From Dipetalonema caudispina (Eukaryota; Nematoda; Chromadorea; Rhabditida; Onchocercidae), in assembly GCA_013365325.1 (NCBI GenBank), contig JABVXV010000102.1, positions 1 to 64,000 on the forward strand: a stretch of DNA of 64,000 nucleotides, written 5' to 3'. Position numbers and translations under genes: made by a program. The notes below the pieces were generated by a model that was not told the origin of the DNA, searched no databases, and saw only the letters and a program-made list of their open reading frames with translations. Position 1 is the first letter of the stretch. Each line of letters starts with the position of its first letter. Positions 1 to 10,918 of this stretch are shown in pieces.

Positions 1-3000
1 TTCTGCTCAAATTCAATGAAAGACATTTCTCAGCTGTAAATTATTATCATATAAAATCAGCAGATTTAGTGCTTTGCTCTTGTGCCTTATAATTTAATCA
101 TTTTGATGAACCGCCGAAATGTATGATTTCCAACAATAAACTCAAGCAGACAGTTTCATTAAGCAAACATTTCTCCAGTAAACTTGGAAAAGTTTTTCTG
201 CATTTATCCAACCAAACTTTGTTCAAAGTTAATGATATTGCCATTCTTTTTCTAGCAAATTTGAAAAAAAAAACGTTTTTTTTTTTCAAAAATCAAATTA
301 AAAAGGAAACTCTATTAAACAAATATTTCCTTTAGTAAATTTGAAAGACTTATTTACATCGTCGGTAATATTAACGTAATAATTAATAAAGATCGCAAAA
401 GTGAATAGTGGTAATGACAGTAATATTAATATATTGTATATGATACTAATGGCTGGTAGAAGTGATACTAATTACAGCAGTAATTTTAATTGTAAAGATT
501 TAGTAGCAATAATATTAATAACAGAAATCAATAAAATGAAGATGAGCAGTAATAATTAATAACATGGTTGCAACAATCAAAAATGTCGAAACCTATTAAT
601 TCAATTTCGTTACATATATTATTGTGAAAAGTAATGTTAGGAAGTTTGTTAGGGAGCTAAGCTTGTCCAGTCTTATTCAGGTCAAAATTCCAGGAAATAA
701 ATTCAATGCTGTTATACCAATCTAAATTTAGATTAGTATAATAGATCAATTTTAAAAACAAAATACCGACTACGATAGTGATTTTGCAGATATCACACTT
801 TCAATACCATCTTCAAAATAAGCTGCATGAATTCTGTATATATTTCAGCACCAATAGGTTATTTATTATGTCTGAACTCATTTGAAATAAATTTCTCACA
901 TCTGTTAGAAGAATTCTAATATTTTGAAATTCAAATGTGAAGCAACTGAAGTAGTCTTTTATGGCTCATAAAACATCCACCAAACATTGGCGGTATTCAT
1001 GTTCAATATGATTATATACTTCCTCTCCTTTTCGTGAAAAAAATTGACAGTTATCAAAAATTATCTTTAAATTCATAGCTGATTGGTTGATTGGTGTCGT
1101 CTCCTCACTATTTTACGCAAAAGTAAAATAATTAGGAGAAATTTCGCAGTTTGGAAAAACGTAAACTTTCGAAGATTTCCGTTCAAAATGAGAGGAATCG
1201 CTAATAGATGTATATGGAGAAGTTGATGACAATAACCTTTCGCAGATCTTTTGAGTTTTGTATGAATTGTAAATTTCTTTTGCTTTTTCTGTTTTTTTTG
1301 CAGTATCATTAAAATTTAGAACTATGATGGCTTGTAAGTCAGAAGACTGAAAAGCTACGATAATAGCCACGAAATGAATCAATTTATTGCAGGTACTGTT
1401 GAGAAAAAGGGCATTTGTTTCAATAGGAACTAGAGATGATACTTTTCAACTTATAAAATGGTTGAACCTTTTATAGCCTCCAAAATATTGCCAATAATAA
1501 TTCCATATCCATTTTCAATTTCCTTCCATTTTTAAAATATAGAATTTCACCTTTGCACTCGTATATTTTTTATTGTTTTTTAGAATGGAATGGAAAAACA
1601 TCATGCATAACTATTTTTATATTTACAATTGATACAGTCCGATGTATATTCTTTTTGCTTCATGGTCTCATATTAGGATTTTTTACATTGCTCAAAGATT
1701 GTCTGAAGGTTAATGCATTACCAGAAGTAGAAAACTGTAACAGAATCAGAAGTGAATTTTATCTTCTGACGATGGTTTCGTTCGTATTTAGAACATATTC
1801 TCCAATTTTTTTCCAGGAATGCATAAATTTTATGTGATTAATTTGAAGTTTTGGCAAGAAAAAGATTATTAATTAAGAGGAAGAGATATTAGTCCATTAA
1901 AAATAATGACAAATAAAAAAAAATAATTAAACTGATAAAAAATAATAAATAACAACTTTTAATGCTGACATATTAAAAATAATAGTACATACATTGATTA
2001 CTGTAACTTCAAATTTTAATATCACAGTTCCTCCTGAAGAATTTAAATTCTCAAATCATTTCAGTGTGTAATCATTGGATTACTACTGGAGAATGCCTTC
2101 TGTTAGCGAAATTAATATTTGGCATATCTTTAATCTTTTATTTAAGAAAAAAGTAAAAGACTATTTTGTATTTACGTTCGCACCGCTGCACAGGATCGAT
2201 ATACTAGAATAGATAACTCGAGAACGAGAATCGCCGAGAAAATTTCTTTCCTGTTATATTTTTGAATTCAATCAAGTATTTCTCTTTTTCTAAACGTCAT
2301 TCTTTCAAAGTTGTCAAATTTTAGATCCAATGCTATTTGGTGAAAATTGCGGATTACAGAATGCTAGCAACAAAATACTTGATGAATGTTAGCTTCTTAA
2401 TTAGATCAGCAGTTCCTCATTTATTTTCATTGGAATCCTTGGCATATCTTTGCCCAACTTATTTTACTGACATATATGTCAGTATTTTCAGACATTTTAG
2501 GATGCCTTAAGTACAATACAATGCTTATATATTCTGAACAAATGGTGTAAAAGTGAATTAATCCATTATCAGTATATATGAATCTCAAATTTAAGTTAAT
2601 ATGCATTTGAGATTTACGTTTGAGAACTCGCGGAATGACCAGTTATTTTTAATTTGTAGTTGCAAAATACCTTTTTATCAAAATATTTTACAGTGAGTGA
2701 CTTCCCTTTTTAACCGAATAAATTATCAAATCTGTAATTGAAACATAGAGAAATTTCAGATGCAAATAGCCCTCCAATTGCAGAACAGAATGAAATCACA
2801 GTTCTAAAGAAACAATACGGATAAAAAAGTGGCAATAATTAGTGAATTGGAACAAAGGTAATGACCACTACTTAATGTTGCAAATATTTGCGGTGTGCCT
2901 AACACTTTCTGATAACCTGAATAGAAATTCCGCAATGCTTCCGAACAATCTTTTCCCTGAAATGCAACGGATGAGTATTTGCTATTTTCACGATCATACT

Positions 3001-3081
3001 TTAGTGATATCGAGAAGTGATAACATTTTAGATAAACCTCTTCCATTCCACCCAATACAGTAGAATTATTTTGAAAAATGT
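1..3081. other. No gene recognised
   Basis: About 3 kb of AT-rich sequence. The longest open frames (a 94-codon plus frame at 1553-1837 and a 101-codon minus frame at 2804-3109) have low-complexity composition. They show no domain resemblance, no convincing splice partners and no coding-like GC. I see no RNA gene or repeat of note here. It may be the 3' flank of the minus-strand ORF pair at 3082-3559. Confidence 0.5.
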
Positions 3082-3559
3082 TCAACAAATATTCACCCGA
3101 CAACAGCAATCACCATTTTCACTGCATACGACACCACCACCAACAAGCAATTCCATATTACCACATGTAATACCAACATTTTCGTCACTACAAGTCATTT
3201 CCACGCCTTCCTCATCAACCCGCGAAACACATGCGGTACAATCGGTGCGTCTGTACAGTTGTTCGGATATCGGATAAGATGATTTGTTTAAACCTTTAGA
3301 ACGACTATTTTTTATCCATTGTTGCCGATACACGTCACAAATTACACCTGGAATCAGAGAGTTTTTTTGCATTCAAAAAAGAAGTCGACAAATATTCCAA
3401 TTCTGAATTCTTCAAATCTAGAAGAAGTCTTCTGAGTACCTTTTTTGAGATGAAAAATATCTCGAAGAAAGTGATTACGCAATTCATTATAGCAATTGAT
3501 CGAAGTACAACAGCAAAGGTTATAACCACAATAGGTCGGATTCCTGCTACACATCACTC
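3082..3559 (-). CDS. Cysteine-rich protein of unknown function, 5' end missing
   Basis: Two minus-strand exons join in phase: 3559..3440 (acceptor TTATTTAG, donor GTACTC) and 3347..3082 (acceptor TTCCAG), ending in TGA. Together they give about 128 codons. The first exon is cysteine-dense (YCGYNLCCC pattern). The second ends in paired and triple cysteines (GDCCCRVNIC at the C-terminus) and has spaced cysteines DCTAC and MTC before that. Such cysteine spacing is usual in disulphide-rich secreted proteins. No signal peptide exon was found: the first exon starts in a phase that needs one base from an upstream exon, and a candidate upstream exon ending in a good donor near 3759 does not match that phase. 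An internal ATG sits near the start of the first exon. I do not recognise the family. The exon pair is probably real; function is unknown. Confidence 0.5.
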
Positions 3560-5007
3560 CTAAATAAATAACAGCCAATTGAGAGAAACTTATTTCTCAT
3601 AAGCTTTTGGATATACATCACGATATGCAATATTTCAGAGCGATAAGACTTATTTTATAGTGAGGTAATGGTAAAAAGTTTTGGCAGTATTAAACGAGAA
3701 ACCGTAATATTCGTTCAAAGTTTTACTCTCCAATATTCCATTACGACGACATCCACTTACGAATATGTTAAAATGAATAATTGCAAAACAAAAGGAACAA
3801 TTGGTTGCCTGCAAATTCGTGTATTTAAATAGTAATTTTAGCGATATTGATAATGTTTATTTTAAACAGATGAATTTTCATTGGAAACTTCATTTCCAAT
3901 AAAATATTATATTGGGAGAATACAAGCAAATCTTTCCTTAAACGTTTGATTTTTGCAATAAAATGTTTTGAAAAATATAATTTGCATTTTCTTTTTATTG
4001 AAAACGATAAATCACTGATATATTTTCCTGATTTTAGTTGATTAAAAAAAATTTAATAAATCAAAGATCCTTTTTTAAATACGAGAAGTTACGGACCAAA
4101 ACGACGCTTTTTGGAATTATGTTTGCTTCGTGATATAGAAGTAAGTTCAAATTCTGTGAATACACATGGCAAATATAGCACAGCATCGCTTTCCTACCAA
4201 TATTTATTAAAATGACACAACAGAGCAACAACCGCATGTAGCAAAATTGATTTCAACAATAGCTCATAATCCATACTAACATACACTTTGAAACGATAAA
4301 ACTACGAACACGAGTTTTGCTTAGATTTCCCGATTATTTAAAGCGGCAATTTCAGCAACGATGCTATCCTTTTGAAGTAACACGATAGCATCCATGGATA
4401 GTTGAAGAGCTTGGATAACCACTCTTTCCACATTTTAGCTCCAAATAATGGGTTTGGAGGAGTATTTGATAAATAAAATGGCAATTTTCTTTCTCATATT
4501 CAGTTCTGAGTATGTGACTGTCACATATCAGTTTTTATCGGTATTTTGGAAGTGTTAATTTAGAGCATGACTAAGAAGCACCGACAAAGTTAAAAACAGG
4601 CGCTTGCCGCAAAAGCTTTAAGTTTCAATTTTGCTTGTTGGATTCTTCTGGAAAAGCAATTTTGGGGGAAGTGCTGTTACTTTGATTGTGTATGATACAC
4701 CGTACTTGATTATTTTATTCGGTATCGACCAGAAAAAAAAAATGATTTTCTATACAGAAAGCAAAACAAATGAAATTCATGCAGAGAGCTGTGTACATAA
4801 TTACATCTTTATTACAATTCATGCATCAGGAAGGGTATGATGTATAGAATGGAAGAGAAAAGAAATATTTCTTTAAAACTATTCAATGTTCGGCATTAAG
4901 AGTGTTAGGAAAAAACACAGATAAAACAATCATAAACTAGAAAATTTTCTCCTTAATAAATGAAGAATTTACAAATAGATAATCATTCGTCATGGCTAAC
5001 ATTCGCA
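3560..5007. other. Intergenic stretch with one unexplained minus-strand frame
   Basis: Mostly AT-rich noncoding sequence between the cysteine-rich ORF pair and the SDHD stop. At 4434..4321 (minus) there is an open frame with more balanced base composition. It encodes an amphipathic run including VVIQALQLSMDAIVLLQKDS and ends in TAA. It could be a terminal exon of an unannotated gene or chance; no partner exon with matching phase was found. Confidence 0.35.
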
Positions 5008-6184
5008 TTATAAAGACCAGACCATTTCGAATGCTTTTGTTATGCCAACATCGTAAGAGTTGAAATGCAGCAAACCAGCCAGAAGACAAATGCTAAGTAT
5101 GTAGGAAACTGGTCCCTGAACAATTTTTGCCGCTGTTGGCCCAAGCACATATGCACGACCATAATCCTAAATGCACAGCTTTATAACAATAAACATCAAA
5201 GCATGATTTCCATTAATTTCTAATCAGTGTTTGAAATGAAACATACTGAAAGTCTTTTAACAAGACGCTTTTTCGTCATTACGTCACTTATATTCACCAA
5301 CTCAATACTGTGCACGTAACATGCTAAGATGTGTCTGTTTTGCTTATTCAAACCGTCTTGACTGGACGACAATTTAATTTCAATCGCTCGATTTTGTACA
5401 TTATTCAAGATTCGAACAATAAAAGCACCAATATTAATTTAAAAAAATAAACTTAAAAGTAGCATGTAATTAAACTACAAAAACTCACGCTCAATACGCC
5501 ATGAAGACCCCAGTGGACATGCAATGTGATTGCAACTGCCAAAGCGGTATCCATGGTAGGTCCATGGATAAAATAAGCAGCTGGAAGAAGTGGTAGCATG
5601 GCAGCCGAAAAGTACTTCTCGATCTTGAACATAGTCGAATGATTATGCGTCTCTTTGAATGTTTTACGAGCGCTGCAATCAAAAATTGAGTTAGTGCTTC
5701 AGAAAAAATACTTCGATAATCTCAACAAAGCAAATGAGTTATAACAACTAGAATTCAGTAAGTACACCAGAATATTGGCGAATTACCAATTAACTAAATA
5801 ATCAATCTCATATATCAAACTCTGATAGACATAAAGAATTAAGCAATATTTCTACAACTTTATAAACCTAAAATGTGCATAACTATGACGGAATTTACAA
5901 AAGAGAAAGAATGACTTGATTATTTAAACAAAACAAATTTAACCTGCGTCCGTCGTCTCGAAAAAAATTAATCTTCTCTTACCAAAAAAAAAGTTAAGCA
6001 GAATTAAAACCAAGTCCATAAACAATTAATCGACCATTTGGCAAGAGTTAGATTTAGGAAATACCTACACAATGGGATCAAACTGTGGACGATCCGAGAC
6101 CACTTCCGCCATGGACCGTTGCATCAAGCGGGGATAAATAAATCGTGTGCTTGCAGGTATGATACGACTGGCAAACGACAGCAT
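5008..6184 (-). CDS. SDHD: Succinate dehydrogenase cytochrome b small subunit (complex II anchor)
   Basis: Three exons in consistent phase: 6184..6069, 5672..5489 and 5166..5008, giving 152 residues, the usual SDHD length. Exon 1 encodes a basic, hydroxylated N-terminus without acidic residues at first ([19 protein letters not shown]), typical of a mitochondrial import signal. Exon 2 has the first membrane helix and the [11 protein letters not shown] segment, which carries the haem-side histidines. Exon 3 begins with the Asp-Tyr pair of the ubiquinone site ([10 protein letters not shown]), then the last helix and the family C-terminus [14 protein letters not shown]. The protein would anchor the SDHA/SDHB catalytic subunits in the inner mitochondrial membrane and help form the quinone and haem b sites. 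Filarial worms switch between succinate oxidation and fumarate reduction (family knowledge), so the anchor is of metabolic interest. The gene is head-to-head with MTRR. Confidence 0.93.
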
Positions 6185-6489
6185 CTCAAAGAGGTTGCAT
6201 TAGTATATCAATTTTATTTTCCCCTTATACTTTGATGGTTGCCAACAGTTTAAGTTAGTTTTGAGAGTAAGATATCGCTCAATTCATTAATAACTCATCC
6301 CTCCCTTTATTATCACTTATAATCCTTCATTAACCCCTCACCACTCCTATCTTCTACCCCATCTCCCCTGATATTCTGGACACCTCGTTTGGTGATTCAA
6401 GGACGCAATGATAGAAGGGATAATGCGGCTCGTCATTCTATGGTTTGATGCCTATTGCGAAATAAGTTATACCATATGAAGGTGATCTA
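6185..6489. promoter_or_regulatory. Shared divergent 5' region of SDHD and MTRR
   Basis: Only 305 bp separate the proposed SDHD start codon (minus) from the proposed MTRR start codon (plus), so both promoters should lie here. The stretch contains a pyrimidine-rich block (about 6296-6370, many CCCT / CTCC runs) unlike the surrounding AT-rich sequence. The MTRR frame is open upstream only to 6466, where an in-frame TAA precedes it. No TATA-type box stands out. The role is inferred from geometry alone. Confidence 0.5.
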
Positions 6490-9400
6490 ATGGATATTTG
6501 CCGGATTCGGCGGTTATGCCTCGAGGAGGGAGAGAATTGCAAGGTTAGTTATTCATGCTCTAATTTTCATGAGAATCAACTTACAGGGAAAGTTACATCG
6601 TAGCGATATTACACTTATTATGACGTATTCCAAACTAATAAACGACGACAACTTGAAATGTTTAATTTGTTCATTTTACTTTAATAATAAACTCTACCAA
6701 AATGCCGAGCTATTAAATGATTGAATCTTCTATGAAGATAAAAGGGAGTCAATAAACAAATAAGTTTGTCAGTTATATTTGTGCACTTTCCTTATTTGTT
6801 CATACATACTGTATGAGGTTTTTTTTCAGGAAGACATAAGTGGAATTCTGAAGTCTCTGAAGATACATCCACCGAAGTGGCCTGAAGATGGTGCTTGCCT
6901 TATCAAAGGTAATCCAAAGTAGTTTCTTGTATTGTTTTGTCAACTTTTTTTTTTTTAAATGTTTCCGTTTTAATATTTTATTAATAAATGATGGAACGCA
7001 TGGTATAAATATACTGTGTTATCTTTGTTTTCAGGTTCTCAAGAACTTCAAGATGACTCACAGTTGCGAGTTCCAGTTGCAAAAGATCCGTACTTGAATT
7101 GTGAAATCACTTCCGAAGAATTTGTATGTTTTTTTCAGATTCCTTTATAATTTGTTTTAATGTTTACATTTTTATCCTTATTTTAAATTTTCAGAATACT
7201 AACGATTTACCTTGGCAAAATGGATGTGGCGTCACAGGAGCCCTTAATCAAAAGTATCGAGGCCGTGTGGTTAACGTTTCCAATCTTACTAGTTTAGCAG
7301 TCCAAAAACCAAAGCAAGAAATAGTGGTGGATTTGGAGCATAATGTTGAAATGTTTTATGAACCAGGCGATGCTTTTTATTTCATTGTACCGAATGCTCG
7401 GGAAGAAGTGGATTTTATTTTGGAAAGGTAATTTAGGTTATTTTTTAAGAGGAATATAGAAGCACTTTCAGCTTGAATAAGAAGTGAAAATGAAAATTCC
7501 AGTTTAGCTGTCCAAAAAATGAAATTTTATAGCCACATGATATTGAAATAAGTAGGAATTGGTTTTTTAGAAACTACATAATTTTCGATTGAAAACAAGG
7601 ACCGTAGAAAACTATTGATGTGATTGCACGGTGCTCTTGGCTCCCTATTTTTCTTTCTTCAAAAAGACTTTTATTGTCTTTTAAATTGCGAAAGCATTGA
7701 ATTCTCTTCGTACTTATATACCGCTGTGGTTATCTAGGTCTTTTGGAATTCATGCAAAGATAGACATTTCCTGATACATAGATAGCATTCCATAACAGCC
7801 TAATCAGTGTTGAATTAAAATAAATGGTCAAGTAGTTGTCGTAGTTAGCTTTCTTCACATATCTGGTTTTATTTTTGTAGCGATAGCAGAAATATTGTAT
7901 TGAATATCGGGACAACTTCCAGTACTCTGGTAAGTATGAGCAAAAGGTAGCAGTATAACCTTTAGTATAGCAAACAAGAACATTTTAAAAATACTTTCGG
8001 AATCCTCTGCTTCATATACTTTTTATTTTTGTTCCAGACTTCATGTCCATTATTTAGTTTTTTAGGATGGGATTTCTGGACATAGCGGATCGAAAATTAG
8101 TTGTGACTGTGGAATCTCGAACCACAAAGAAAAATGCAGCCTTACCACCGTATATACCAGAAGTTTCTACGTTAAGATACATTTTGACATGGTGTCTTGA
8201 TATCAGGCGTTCGCCAGGCCGAGTAAGTTAGTTTTGAGAACGCAAGGTTACTTTTTTTTAGAAAGCTATTCTGCATATTTTAAAGGAATAAATCTTCATG
8301 TTACAATTCTTTCTGTTTTTAGCCTCTTCTTCGTGTACTTGCGGAATGTACGGAAAGCGAGTATCAAAAAAGACGCATTTTGGAGTTGTGTAGTGCTCAA
8401 GGAGTTGAAGAATTCACAAAATTTGTTCGTCAGGTAAATCTTGAAATATTTTTTAGATTTGTCTGCAACCATTATATCTGGCAACCATCAAAGTAATAGT
8501 TGTCGTACCAGTATAATGTTATGCCGTTAAATTCTTCCATTTTCTCACAGACTACTCCACAGCTGAGGTACTGTACAAGGCAGCCATCATTTAAAAAGAA
8601 AGTGATCCTCAGCTAGTCAAACTGAAAGCATAGTAACGTGCTTGAATAAATCTTATTTGTCATCACCATCTGATTTAATTGTTCTTAACAACGTTAATTA
8701 CTTTGAAAGCAGTGATCTAAATAGAAATGATTTCAGGCGGGTCTTTCGTTGGTTGATTTTCTGCTAAACTTTCCTTCATGTCGACCTACAGTTGAACGTT
8801 TGATTGGTTAGTTAAGTACTTTTCAATGTTATTTGTGCATGCTTACGGAATATTATAAAAATCTACGTTTTTAAGAACTACTGCCACGTTTGCTTCCGCG
8901 GCCGTACAGTGTCAGCTGTATCAGGGAACTTTGGGGAAAACGCATACGTTTCATTTTTTCACTATTACACTTTGATGCCACCGATGGCCGTCGTTTCCAT
9001 CGTTTTGGTTTATCATCGGGGTGGCTTGCAACGCTGAAAAAAGGGCAGCAAGTTCTGGTTAGTTATAAGTTTGTTTTTAATTTCAGACTGCTTTTCAATT
9101 CCCTAGATATTAACCTGGGTATAGCTAATGCGAAATTAATGCTTCTTCAGCTTTAAATGAGCTAAAACAAACTTGGGAACAATTAACGGAGTTTTGTTTT
9201 CAGATGTTCCTGAAAGAATCATCTCGTTTCCGTTTACCGCCACCGGTGCATTCTTCTTTTGACCTTACACGTACGCCCCTTGTAATGGTTTGCACAGGAA
9301 CTGCACTAGCACCGTTTTTATCCTTCCTACAGAAGTTGTAAGTTTTTTCACTTTTTCAACACAACTGTTTCTTTATTGGAAACTGTTGTTCAGTTTTGTG

Positions 9401-10700
9401 ATATGTAATTTCAGAGATTTTTTGGAAGCCGAGAAATACAGAGTACGACGAGAATTATACTTTGGAATTCGAAATATTAAGAACGATTGCATTTATTAGT
9501 AAGTTATAAATAGTAATAATCATATCACATCTGTTGGCGACTTTGATAGTGATCTCGACTGGTTTTTGATAAAGCCTTAGTATGGGGTGATCTCATTTCG
9601 CATTTCAGTGTGCTTTGGTGAATGTTTGGAGAGCACCACTGAGCGGAAGAACTGCCATTAAAGTGAAGACCATAAAATTTGCTGTCGTTCACTATAAAAC
9701 CTCGTTGTTATGTACACTTCGTTTCTTTTTGTTAAAATTCAGTTTTTCCTTTATTCAATTAGGGCTCTTAACAAATTCTGGTAGTTACTAAGCCTTAAAC
9801 ACAATACTTGTCCAAGATGGTCTTAACAGAAATTTAGAACTAAGGCGCATTGAATCAAGCCTGTATCGGAGAAGCAGAGCCAAGTTATTCATTGCATATT
9901 GTATTTTTACAATGTCAGCAGATTTAAACAATTATTAAGCTGTATTTTACAGTGAGGATATCATGCGGTGTGTGAATGAGAATATCCTTTCACACGTATC
10001 TCTGTGTGAATCGCAACCATGCAGTGACACTGCTGATAAAAAGTACGTGCAAGATGCCCTGCAGGAACGTGGTCGAGAGGTCAGTTCCTTTTTGCTTATG
10101 CATAGATTTTTATCTATCGAATCACAATCTACCAAAAATTTTTAATATATTTTTGCAAATCTTCAGCACTTTTTAATTATTCGTAATCTCTTCTGAAATA
10201 CGAATCCATTGTATCTGGATTTCTAGATTTCGGATATATTATCGCTAAAGAGTGAAGACGAAAGTCACCCTGCAATCATTTTTGTGTGCGGCTCTTCGAA
10301 GCAGATGTTAAAAGACGTGGCAGATGCGTTTTCACTTATTTTCAGCAAATTCCTAAGTAGGTTATTTTTCTCACTTTTTTTATGAACGATAATTCAAAAA
10401 AGATATGGAACAGCCAGCATATTGCAACTTATTGATTCACTGAAAGAAAGGTTCAATATTAACCGTTCCAACCCTCACTGACTTGATCGCTGACTTATGC
10501 TTCTGTCATTTCTGTTGCTCACTTAATGTTATTGTTTCACGGTTTTATGTTATCGTGTTCTTCATGTATATGTTTTTCTGTGTTAGTATCTCAACACAAA
10601 GAAAATTAAAAGCATTATTATAGGTAAAAGTAAAGAAGAGGCAGAATCATTCCTCAAAGAACTGCGGAAAAATGATCAGTATATTGAGGATGTTTGGTGA
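6490..10700 (+). CDS. MTRR: Methionine synthase reductase, FAD/NADPH part only
   Basis: Thirteen exons in continuous phase: 6490..6543, 6830..6908, 7035..7123, 7195..7427, 8066..8222, 8323..8433, 8737..8806, 8876..9057, 9204..9337, 9415..9498, 9953..10079, 10227..10356, 10624..10700. They give 508 residues. MTRR regenerates methionine synthase by reductive methylation of its cobalamin, passing NADPH electrons through FAD and FMN. Seen here: the FAD-domain entry (about residues 75-204), the MTRR-type connecting segment with EFTKFVRQ and NFPSCRP, the FAD motif RPYS (PRPYSVSC), the GWLATL loop, an NADPH segment CTGTALAPF where the family has GPGTGIAPF, the KYVQD and FVCG motifs, and a C-terminal YIEDVW ending in the flavin-stacking Trp. 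The connecting region favours MTRR over NDOR1 or CYPOR. The family is near 700 residues. The N-terminal flavodoxin (FMN) domain of about 170 residues is not seen upstream. The first-exon start is the least certain part. Confidence 0.88.
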
Positions 10701-10918
10701 CAATACGCATATGAATTTAATTTTGCAATGGATAAAGTCAGCCAAATAGCTAACTGATGTGAATTTTTCCTTTACAGAAAAGTTGATATAACTTGTTGAC
10801 TCTTACATATTATGATGTCGTACCACTGTTTACTAATTTTGTTAAATTCGAATTTCTATATATTTTGTCTTTCGTTTTTTTTTTTCCGTTTGAGTGACAA
10901 GTGTTAGCACATTTTCAA

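Noticed and set aside
1553..1837. 94-codon plus-strand frame with hydrophobic content
   Set aside because: It has AT-driven Phe/Ile/Leu composition, no splice partners, and no resemblance to a known family.
6379..6480. GDS-containing stretch that might be a decayed flavodoxin remnant upstream of MTRR
   Set aside because: A single GDS tripeptide followed by stop codons in the same frame is too little; chance explains it.
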